NCBI GenBank assembly: GCA_030728405.1
Contig: JANQZS010000093.1
Location: forward strand, 91,314 to 129,057
Direction of reading: 5' to 3'
Length of the DNA stretch: 37,744 bases
Source: Candidatus Nanopelagicales bacterium
GTDB taxonomy: Bacteria > Actinomycetota > Actinomycetes > S36-B12
Under the pieces are notes generated by a model, which did no database searches, had not been told where the DNA came from, and saw nothing but the letters and a program-made list of their open reading frames with translations. Positions 31,383 through 37,744 of this stretch are shown here, piece by piece (the first letter of the stretch is position 1; every line of letters begins with the position of its first letter). Made by a program: the position numbers and the translations under genes.

Positions 31383-33137
31383 ATGCAGACGCATATTTTC
31401 GACGTCATCATTGTCGGAGCGGGCGGCGCAGGAATGCGCGCGGCACTTGAATCCGGAACGCGTGCGCGCACCGCGGTACTCACCAAGCTCTACCCCACCC
31501 GCTCACACACTGGCGCAGCTCAGGGCGGCATGTGTGCTGCGTTGGCCAACGTCGAGGAAGACAACTGGGAGTGGCACACCTTCGACACCATCAAGGGTGG
31601 CGACTACCTCGTTGACCAAGATGCCGCCGAGGTTATGTGTAAAGAGGCCATCGATGCGGTTCTTGACCTTGAGAAGATGGGCCTGCCCTTCAACCGCACC
31701 CCTGAAGGCCGAATCGATCAGCGTCGCTTCGGTGGCCACACCCGCAATCACGGTGAAGCTGCAGTGCGCCGCTCCTGCTACGCAGCAGACCGCACCGGCC
31801 ACATGATTTTGCAGACCCTGTACCAGAGCTGCATCAAGGCTGGCATTGAGTTCTACAACGAGTTCTATGTTCTTGACCTGATTTTGAATGAGGAATCTGG
31901 TGAGCCCGTCACGGCCGGTGTGGTTGCCTACGAGCTGGCAACAGGTGAGATTCACATCTTCCGCGCAAAGTCGGTGATCTTCGCCTCCGGCGGGTTTGGC
32001 AAGGTGTTCAAGACCACCTCGAACGCCCACACGCTCACCGGTGACGGCGTTGGCATCGTGTGGCGCAAGGGCTTGCCCCTCGAAGACATGGAGTTCTACC
32101 AGTTCCATCCCACGGGCCTGGCTGGGCTTGGCGTTCTCCTCACCGAGGGAGCCCGCGGCGAAGGCGGCATTCTGCGCAACGCGAGCGGTGAACGCTTCAT
32201 GGAGCGCTACGCACCCACCATCAAGGATCTCGCCCCGCGCGACATGGTCGCACGGGCAATGGTGCAAGAGGTTCGCGAAGGACGCGGCGCTGGTCCGCAC
32301 AAGGACTACGTCTACCTCGACCTCACGCACCTTCCCAAGGAGCAGATCGAAGCCAAGCTTCCTGACATCACTGAGTTCTCCCGCACCTACCTGGGCGTGG
32401 ACCCTGTCACTGAACTAGTGCCCGTGTTCCCCACCGCGCACTACGCGATGGGCGGCATCCCCACCGACATCGACACCCGGGTGCTTCGCGACAACGATCA
32501 TGCGGTGCCTGGTCTCTTCGCGGCCGGTGAGTGCGCGTGCGTTTCCGTGCATGGCGCAAACCGCCTCGGTACCAACTCACTGCTCGACATCAACGTCTTC
32601 GGTAAGCGGGCTGGAATCGCAGCTGCTGCGTATGCGAACTCCGCCGAATTAGTGGACCTGCCTGCCGATCCGCAGTTGGCCACGATCTCACTCGTCGAGG
32701 GGCTTCGCTCAGGCACCGGCACCGAGCGGGCCATCAACATCCGTCGCGCCATGCAAGAAACCATGGACATGAACGCGCAGGTGTACCGCACCGAGGCCAC
32801 CTTGAAGGAAGCACTCGGTGATCTTCAAGAGCTCAAGCGCCGGTATCTGAACGTCTCGGTCCAAGACAAGGGTGTGCGCTACAACACCGATCTGCTCGAA
32901 GCGATCGAACTCGGCTTCCTCCTTGACCTTGCTGAGGTCCTGGTGGTCAGCGCCCTCGAACGCAAGGAGACCCGAGGCGGTCACGCCCGCGAGGACTACC
33001 CCGTGCGCGATGACGTGAACTTCATGCGGCACACCATGGCCTACCGCGAGGTCTCTGCTCATGGCGAAGAGATCGTGCGATTGGATTACAAGCCAGTGAA
33101 CGTCACCCGTTACCAGCCGATGGAGCGCAAGTACTGA
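31383..33137 (+). CDS. sdhA: Succinate dehydrogenase flavoprotein subunit
   Basis: A 584-residue catalytic subunit oxidising succinate to fumarate. Visible are the FAD motif [15 protein letters not shown], the covalent-FAD His region [35 protein letters not shown], the substrate-site [38 protein letters not shown], and [18 protein letters not shown]. The C-terminal [16 protein letters not shown] is typical. Length is normal. The start ATG follows AGGGGTTAG. Its stop overlaps the sdhB start (TGATG). It feeds electrons via SdhB to the quinone pool at the membrane. Confidence 0.96.
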   Translation: MQTHIFDVIIVGAGGAGMRAALESGTRARTAVLTKLYPTRSHTGAAQGGMCAALANVEEDNWEWHTFDTIKGGDYLVDQDAAEVMCKEAIDAVLDLEKMGLPFNRTPEGRIDQRRFGGHTRNHGEAAVRRSCYAADRTGHMILQTLYQSCIKAGIEFYNEFYVLDLILNEESGEPVTAGVVAYELATGEIHIFRAKSVIFASGGFGKVFKTTSNAHTLTGDGVGIVWRKGLPLEDMEFYQFHPTGLAGLGVLLTEGARGEGGILRNASGERFMERYAPTIKDLAPRDMVARAMVQEVREGRGAGPHKDYVYLDLTHLPKEQIEAKLPDITEFSRTYLGVDPVTELVPVFPTAHYAMGGIPTDIDTRVLRDNDHAVPGLFAAGECACVSVHGANRLGTNSLLDINVFGKRAGIAAAAYANSAELVDLPADPQLATISLVEGLRSGTGTERAINIRRAMQETMDMNAQVYRTEATLKEALGDLQELKRRYLNVSVQDKGVRYNTDLLEAIELGFLLDLAEVLVVSALERKETRGGHAREDYPVRDDVNFMRHTMAYREVSAHGEEIVRLDYKPVNVTRYQPMERKY

Positions 33138-33886
33138 TGACTGCTGTAATCGAAGTTCCCGTCGTAGATATTCCGGTCGCGACCGACGTCACCTTTCGGG
33201 TTCGACGTTACCTTCCAGAAATCGATGAAGAGCCGCACTGGGAGGACTACACGGTCGCGCTATTTCCTACCGACCGCGTGCTCACCGCCCTTGAGAAGAT
33301 CAAGGGCGACCAAGACGGGACACTGACTTTTCGGCGCTCATGCGGTCACGGGATTTGCGGGTCAGATGCCATGCGCATCAATGGCCGCAATCGGTTGGCC
33401 TGCAAGACCCTGGTCAAGGATCTCGATATCAAGAAGCCAATCACTGTCGAGGCGATCAAGGGTCTGCCCCTTGAAAAGGACCTCGTAGTCGACATGGATC
33501 CGTTCTTCGCTGCCTACCGGGCAGTCATGCCCTTCCTGCTCCCCGAGGGCCACGAACCCACCAAAGAGCGCCTGCAGTCAGCCGAGGAGCGAGCTCGGTT
33601 CGACGACACCACCAAGTGCATTCTGTGCGCCTGCTGCACCACCTCGTGCCCGGTCTACTGGACCGACGGTGCCTACTTTGGCCCCGCAGCGATCGTGGCC
33701 GCGCACCGGTTCATCTTCGATTCCCGTGATGCCGGCGCCGAGCAGCGTCTGGAAATCCTGAATGAAAAAGAGGGCGTGTGGCGCTGCCGCACCACCTTCA
33801 ATTGCACCGATGCTTGCCCGCGTGGCATCGAGGTCACCAAGGCGATTCAAGAAGTGAAGCAGGCGCTGATTTTCCGTCGCGTGTGA
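33137..33886 (+). CDS. sdhB: Succinate dehydrogenase iron-sulfur subunit
   Basis: A 249-residue electron-transfer subunit. The 2Fe-2S cluster site is SCGHGICGSDAMRINGRNRLAC, in which Asp takes the place of one Cys, as is also known in E. coli. The 4Fe-4S and 3Fe-4S sites are CILCACCTTSCPVYW and CRTTFNCTDACPRGIEV. Length and layout are usual. The ATG overlaps the sdhA stop. The gene ends 24 bases before the convergent semialdehyde dehydrogenase gene, with a small stem-loop in between. Confidence 0.96.
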   Translation: MTAVIEVPVVDIPVATDVTFRVRRYLPEIDEEPHWEDYTVALFPTDRVLTALEKIKGDQDGTLTFRRSCGHGICGSDAMRINGRNRLACKTLVKDLDIKKPITVEAIKGLPLEKDLVVDMDPFFAAYRAVMPFLLPEGHEPTKERLQSAEERARFDDTTKCILCACCTTSCPVYWTDGAYFGPAAIVAAHRFIFDSRDAGAEQRLEILNEKEGVWRCRTTFNCTDACPRGIEVTKAIQEVKQALIFRRV

Positions 33887-33901
33887 AGTTGATCTTCAAC
33901 T
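33887..33901. terminator. Possible weak bidirectional terminator between sdhB and the SSADH gene
   Basis: AGTTGA-TCT-TCAACT is a perfect six-pair stem with a three-base loop, directly after the sdhB stop codon and ten bases before the convergent stop. It is AT-rich and lacks a T-run, so the terminator call is weak. Confidence 0.3.
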
Positions 33902-33910
33902 GACTTCGGA

Positions 33911-35356
33911 CTAGAGATCAACAGCAAAGTACTGCTTCTCCAAGAACTCGTGGATGCCAGAGAAGCCGCCCTCACGGCCCAGACCTGATTCCTTCATGCC
34001 ACCAAACGGTGCAGCCGGATCCGAGGCAATGCCACGGTTGATCGCGACCATGCCCGATTCCATTTGCCGGGCCACTTTGATGCCTTCGCCATTATCTTTG
34101 GCGAACACGTAGGAGATCAGGCCGTACTCGGTGTCGTTGGCCATCTTGATCGCGTCGTCTTGGTTGGAGAACGTGACGATCGGTGCAACGGGTCCGAAGA
34201 TTTCATTCTTGGTCAACGTAGAGCCATGCTTGACGTCGCGAACGATGTATGGAGCAATGAAGGCACCGTCAACGGGAGCGGTGGAGGCTGCAACCGCTGC
34301 AGCGCCTTCACTTTCAGCCTCACCGATGAGTTCGAGGATCTTGTCTCGTTCTTTGATGCTGACCATGGCGCCAAGATCATTCGACTGATTAATGCCAGGA
34401 CCGATCTTCAGCCCGGACAAAGCGGCGTGGAACTTGGTGGAGAACTCCTCCACCAAAGACTCATGGGCGTAGAAGCGGTTTGCCGCAGTGCACGCCGAGC
34501 CGCCATTGCGCATCTTCGCAACCATCGCGCCCTCTACTGCCTTGTCTACATCGGTGCCTTCGAGGACGAGGAACGGAGCGTTGCCGCCCAGTTCCATCGA
34601 CGAGACGAGCACACGCTCTGCGGTCTGCTTGAGCAGCAACTTGCCCACGTAGGTGGAGCCGGTGAAGGAGAGTGTGGCTACCCGAGGATCGGAAAGGATC
34701 GCTTCAGAAATCGGCCCTGACTTTGAGGTTGTGATGATGTTGACCACACCTGCGGGCACGCCTGCGCGCTCAAGCACTTGACCCACCCACAACGCGGTGA
34801 GGGGGGTTTCACCAGCCGGCTTCAAGATCGCGGTGCAACCGGCAGCTAGCGCCGGTGCCAGCTTGCGGGTGGCCATCGCTGCCGGGAAGTTCCAGGGGGT
34901 GATCATGTAGGCGACCCCGATGGGGCGGTGGTCGGTGATGATCGTTTTGTCGCGGTTCGGGGCGTATCGGAATCCGCCTTCAATCCGCGATGCCTCTTCG
35001 GAGAACCAACGGAAGAACTCTGCTGCGTAGACCGCCTCGCCCATCGCATCTCGCCACGCCTTGCCGTTTTCCAGGGCAATGAGTCTGGCGCAATCCTCGA
35101 TCTCAGACATCATGATGTCGAAGGCTCGACGCAAAATCTCGGCGCGCTGGCGGGCCGGGGTGACCGACCATGTGGTGAATGCGTCGTGGGCCGCTCCGAC
35201 TGCCTGCAGGGCCTCATCCACCGAGGCGTTTCCGATGGAGGCCAAGGTCCCCAACGAGGCCGGATCGATCACGTCAAGCTTGTCGGCGGTCTGGAGCCAG
35301 ACTCCACCAATGAGGAGACCATTGGGGGTGGTGGCGGGCAAAGTCGCAGCAGACAT
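33911..35356 (-). CDS. gabD: NAD(P)-dependent succinate-semialdehyde dehydrogenase
   Basis: A 481-residue ALDH. PWNFPAAMATRKLAPALAAG, the cofactor loop FTGSTYVGKLL, the general base Glu in SMELGGNAPF, the nucleophilic Cys in NGGSACTAANRFY, EIFGPVAPI and FGGMKESGLGREGG are seen. The R-K in MATRKLAPA and the CTAANR motif are typical of succinate-semialdehyde dehydrogenases. The ATG has GAAAGGGAC five bases upstream. It lies convergent to sdhB; its product succinate is the substrate of the neighbouring Sdh, so it may serve GABA breakdown or a 2-oxoglutarate decarboxylase-based TCA variant. Glutarate-semialdehyde is an alternative substrate. Confidence 0.88.
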   Translation of the reverse strand: MSAATLPATTPNGLLIGGVWLQTADKLDVIDPASLGTLASIGNASVDEALQAVGAAHDAFTTWSVTPARQRAEILRRAFDIMMSEIEDCARLIALENGKAWRDAMGEAVYAAEFFRWFSEEASRIEGGFRYAPNRDKTIITDHRPIGVAYMITPWNFPAAMATRKLAPALAAGCTAILKPAGETPLTALWVGQVLERAGVPAGVVNIITTSKSGPISEAILSDPRVATLSFTGSTYVGKLLLKQTAERVLVSSMELGGNAPFLVLEGTDVDKAVEGAMVAKMRNGGSACTAANRFYAHESLVEEFSTKFHAALSGLKIGPGINQSNDLGAMVSIKERDKILELIGEAESEGAAAVAASTAPVDGAFIAPYIVRDVKHGSTLTKNEIFGPVAPIVTFSNQDDAIKMANDTEYGLISYVFAKDNGEGIKVARQMESGMVAINRGIASDPAAPFGGMKESGLGREGGFSGIHEFLEKQYFAVDL

Positions 35357-35500
35357 GGGGTGTCCCTTTCGCAGTGAGTGGACACAGGCTAGTGCTCATC
35401 TGCCCCTGAAGCAGCCAACGTGATGTGTCTCACGCAGGAGCGATTCGACCAGCCAGCCGCCCTGTCGGGCTAAACAGGTCGGGTTAGAGTGGAGATCACC

Positions 35501-36673
35501 ATGCGCCGAATCTTTATCACCGCAGCAGCGGTGATCACCATCTTCTCGTTGGTGGCCCCGAGTGCGGGCGCCGAAGAGGTTCTTGGCGGCCCATTGCTCG
35601 CCAAGAAGGCGCCGACCGTTCAATTGGGCCCTGGAGCTGATCCGCTGCCTAAGGTTTTCGCGAAAACGTGGGTTCTGGCCGACGCAACAACAGGGGCGGT
35701 CCTTGCCGCTAAGGGCGCTCATATTCAACGCGCCCCGGCGAGCACTTTGAAATCGCTCACTGCACTGACCCTGCTTCCGATCCTTGACCCAAATCAGGTG
35801 TATCGGCCAACTCGCAAAGTCACGTCCATTTACGGCAGCCGAGTGGGCCTTGTCCCCGGAAAGCCCTACACCGCCAATGAACTCTTCTACGGGCTCATGC
35901 TGCCCAGCGGAAACGATGCGGCGGTCGCTCTGGCCAAGATGAATGGCGGCGTCAAAACCACCGTTTCGCAAATGAATGGTGTGGCCGCCTCCCTCCAAGC
36001 ACTCAACACCAACGCGCGCAATACCAGCGGGCTCGACGCACCCGGTCAAGTCTCCTCCGCCTACGATCTTGCACTCATCGCCAGAGCCGGGTTGGAGCGC
36101 CCGGACTTTGTGAAGTACTCCAGCGCTAAATCAGCGCAGTTTCCGGCCAAGGGCCGTGGCAAAACCAAAACAATTTACAACCAGAATCGTCTGCTCACCG
36201 GCGGCTATAAGGGTGCGATTGGGGTCAAGACCGGTTTCACCACAAAGGCTGGCCGCACATTCGTTGCAGCGGCCGAGCGCAATGGAACCACGCTGATCGT
36301 CTCGCTCATGGGCGTCAAGGAGCAAAGCGCGGTTGCCGCCCAGAAGTTACTCGACTGGGGATTCGCGAACTCAGGGAAAGTCACCCCGATCGGGACTCTC
36401 GTGTCTCCCGTGGGCGACAACAACGCGGCTGGCGCAGTGCCGGTAACCGCAGTCGCTGCCCCAGAAACTGCTCCAGAAACTACCGAAGGAGATTCGGCCG
36501 CAAGCATGGCCAACCCGACCAGCACCAGCACCGCCGGCATTTCAGTGTGGTCGTGGGGCTGGCTCGCACTATTCCTTTTCGCGGTGGTCGCGGCCTTCAT
36601 GGGATTGCGCAACATTTCGCGCAACCGTCGTGGCCGCCATGCCCGCCCGGGGCGCGTACGACTCGAACGTTAA
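35501..36673 (+). CDS. D-alanyl-D-alanine carboxypeptidase (peptidase S11, PBP5/6 type)
   Basis: A 390-residue exported, membrane-anchored enzyme that trims the terminal D-Ala of peptidoglycan stem peptides. Order: signal peptide MRRIFITAAAVITIFSLVAPSAGA, active S-x-x-K in PASTLKSLTAL, S-G-N in LPSGNDAAVAL, K-T-G in GVKTGFTTKAGRTF, a Thr/Ala/Pro-rich linker of about 50 residues, one C-terminal helix (WGWLALFLFAVVAAFMGL) and a basic cytoplasmic tail (RNRRGRHARPGR). ATG 35501 is chosen over GTG 35489, since GGAG lies six bases before it. The C-terminal anchor is a helix rather than an amphipathic one, as common in actinobacteria. It is convergent with trpS. Confidence 0.92.
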   Translation: MRRIFITAAAVITIFSLVAPSAGAEEVLGGPLLAKKAPTVQLGPGADPLPKVFAKTWVLADATTGAVLAAKGAHIQRAPASTLKSLTALTLLPILDPNQVYRPTRKVTSIYGSRVGLVPGKPYTANELFYGLMLPSGNDAAVALAKMNGGVKTTVSQMNGVAASLQALNTNARNTSGLDAPGQVSSAYDLALIARAGLERPDFVKYSSAKSAQFPAKGRGKTKTIYNQNRLLTGGYKGAIGVKTGFTTKAGRTFVAAAERNGTTLIVSLMGVKEQSAVAAQKLLDWGFANSGKVTPIGTLVSPVGDNNAAGAVPVTAVAAPETAPETTEGDSAASMANPTSTSTAGISVWSWGWLALFLFAVVAAFMGLRNISRNRRGRHARPGRVRLER

Positions 36674-36688
36674 AAAAATGCCGAGGAG

Positions 36689-37708
36689 CTATCGCGGCAG
36701 CGGCACAAAGCCAACAGCGTCGTAGACCTTCTCTAACGTCTCACCGGCGGTGACCCGGGCTTTGCCGGCACCGATTCCCATCAAGTTGATCAACTCGCCT
36801 TTGTCAGACATCAATTCCACAACTCGACGACGAATCGGCGCGATGAGGTCCACCGCGATTTGGGCGGTTTCGGTTTTGAGATCGCCGTAACCTCGATCGG
36901 CGTAGCTCGCTTCCAGTTCAGCCATCGACGTGCCCGTGATCGCCTGCTGCATCGTCAACAGGTTGGCAACACCGGGCTTATTTACCGGGTCAAAGCGAAT
37001 ATCACGATCAGAGTCGGTGACCGCGGACTTGATCTTCTTCGTGAGCACCGCATCTTCATCGAGTAAGAACACGCATCCGGGGGCACTCGACTTGCTCATT
37101 TTCGCCGTGGGATCTTGCAGATCAACAATCTTGGCTGTCTCTTTCACGATCATGGCTTCAGGCACGGTCAAGGTCGGGCCAAATTTTGCGTTGAACCGCT
37201 GGGCTAGGTCTCGGGTGAGTTCAAGGTGCTGGCGCTGGTCCTCGCCCACCGGCACGGCATTGGCTTGGTAAATAAGAATGTCGGCCGCTTGCAAGATGGG
37301 ATAGGTGAACAGGCCCACACTTGACCGGTCCGCGCCACCCTTTTGCGACTTGTCTTTGAACTGGGTCATGCGACTGGCTTCCCCAAAGCCCGTTTGGCAT
37401 TCCATGATCCAGGCCAGCTGACTGTGCTCGGGTACGTGGCTCTGCACGAAGATCGTCGACTCGGCAGGGTCTAGGCCCACGGCCAGTAATTGCGCAAAGG
37501 ACACCAACGTGCGCTCGCGCAGCACCGCCGGATCATGGTCGACGGTGATCGCATGCTGGTCCACGACGCAGTAGTAGGCGTCGTGGGTGGCCTGCATGCG
37601 CACCCACTCGCGCAGCGCGCCCAGATAGTTACCGATATGGAAGGAGTCAGCGGTCGGCTGGATTCCAGAAAGCACTCGGTGACGCGACGCAGCAGACATG
37701 CGCGTCAT
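36689..37708 (-). CDS. trpS: Tryptophanyl-tRNA synthetase
   Basis: A 339-residue class Ic synthetase charging tRNA-Trp. The HIGH-type motif is in [20 protein letters not shown] and the KMSKS motif in [40 protein letters not shown] and [16 protein letters not shown] are typical of bacterial TrpRS. Length is normal. ATG 37708 or ATG 37699 could be the start; neither has a strong Shine-Dalgarno. It is convergent with the carboxypeptidase gene 15 bases away. The last 36 bases of the window upstream hold no further gene. Confidence 0.95.
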   Translation of the reverse strand: MTRMSAASRHRVLSGIQPTADSFHIGNYLGALREWVRMQATHDAYYCVVDQHAITVDHDPAVLRERTLVSFAQLLAVGLDPAESTIFVQSHVPEHSQLAWIMECQTGFGEASRMTQFKDKSQKGGADRSSVGLFTYPILQAADILIYQANAVPVGEDQRQHLELTRDLAQRFNAKFGPTLTVPEAMIVKETAKIVDLQDPTAKMSKSSAPGCVFLLDEDAVLTKKIKSAVTDSDRDIRFDPVNKPGVANLLTMQQAITGTSMAELEASYADRGYGDLKTETAQIAVDLIAPIRRRVVELMSDKGELINLMGIGAGKARVTAGETLEKVYDAVGFVPLPR

Positions 37709-37744
37709 TCTGTCAGTTCGGGGATCTCATCCTGCGTCACCGTG

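Noticed and set aside
31503-32330. Minus-strand ORF of 275 residues opposite sdhA
   Set aside because: Antisense shadow of sdhA, with composition set by the codon bias of the true gene.
1-37744. CRISPR arrays, tRNA/rRNA genes, prophage or insertion sequences
   Set aside because: No regularly spaced repeats, no tRNA-like cloverleaf and no transposase, integrase or phage structural gene was found by reading the sequence and ORFs.

Overview
The window looks like chromosomal DNA of a moderately high-GC member of the Actinomycetota. The evidence is the biotin carboxylase-BCCP fusion, an Rv3303c-like flavoprotein next to a class II purine nucleoside phosphorylase and a PGM2-type mutase, actinobacterial-type sdhCDAB, frequent GTG/TTG starts and very tight overlapping operons. 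The gene neighbourhood (quinone reductase, PNP, sugar mutase, deoC, ALDH pair, add, BMP-type ABC importer, deoA, cdd, sdhCDAB, trpS) resembles Streptomyces and related genomes as I remember them. The genus is not determined. No prophage, transposase, CRISPR array, tRNA or rRNA was seen.

Layout. (1) 1-993: 3' end of an acyl-CoA carboxylase alpha chain. (2) 1021-2362: an AbiEi/DUF559-type nuclease-like gene bracketed by two related palindromic repeats, the only module that looks mobile. (3) 2370-10164: a gamma-glutamylcyclotransferase-like gene divergent from an Rv3303c-like NAD(P)H dehydrogenase, then PNP, a PGM2-type mutase, deoC, an ALDH and an ALDH-like partner lacking the catalytic half. 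(4) 10188-11893 (minus): add with two small membrane-protein genes; add has a riboswitch-like leader. (5) 12273-13915: a LuxR-type regulator and an EamA transporter. (6) 13902-21230 (minus): a nucleoside-type ABC importer (BMP lipoprotein, two permeases, ATPase), deoA, a cupin and a penicillin-binding-fold serine hydrolase. (7) 21384-28727: methionine/5'-deoxynucleoside salvage, with a seven-gene overlapping operon (mtnB, mtnD, cdd, mtnP-like, MTA deaminase-like, cupin, SDR), divergent mtnC, and mtnA with a second class II aldolase. (8) 28761-37708: a B12-domain-less acyl-CoA mutase subunit, sdhCDAB, succinate-semialdehyde dehydrogenase, a DD-carboxypeptidase and trpS.

How the genes work together. 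Imported nucleosides are deaminated (Add, Cdd) and phosphorolysed (PNP, DeoA). The PGM2-type mutase probably moves the phosphate of (deoxy)ribose-1-P to C5, DeoC splits deoxyribose-5-P into acetaldehyde and glyceraldehyde-3-P, and the ALDH pair probably oxidises the aldehyde. The second module recycles 5'-methylthioadenosine. The purine-site motif of the MtnP-like protein (NPAAG instead of an Asp pair) and the overlapping deaminase gene point to an MTA to methylthioinosine to methylthioribose-1-P route. After MtnA, either MtnB-MtnC-MtnD restores the methionine precursor or the FucA-like aldolase diverts carbon to DHAP.

The most noteworthy items are the mutually exclusive RNA helices upstream of add, the palindrome-flanked nuclease gene, the deaminating and possibly branched methionine-salvage set, the split ALDH16-like pair, and an LpdA homologue with both redox cysteines but no His/Glu dyad. 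All functional statements are from reading the sequence; no database search was run.
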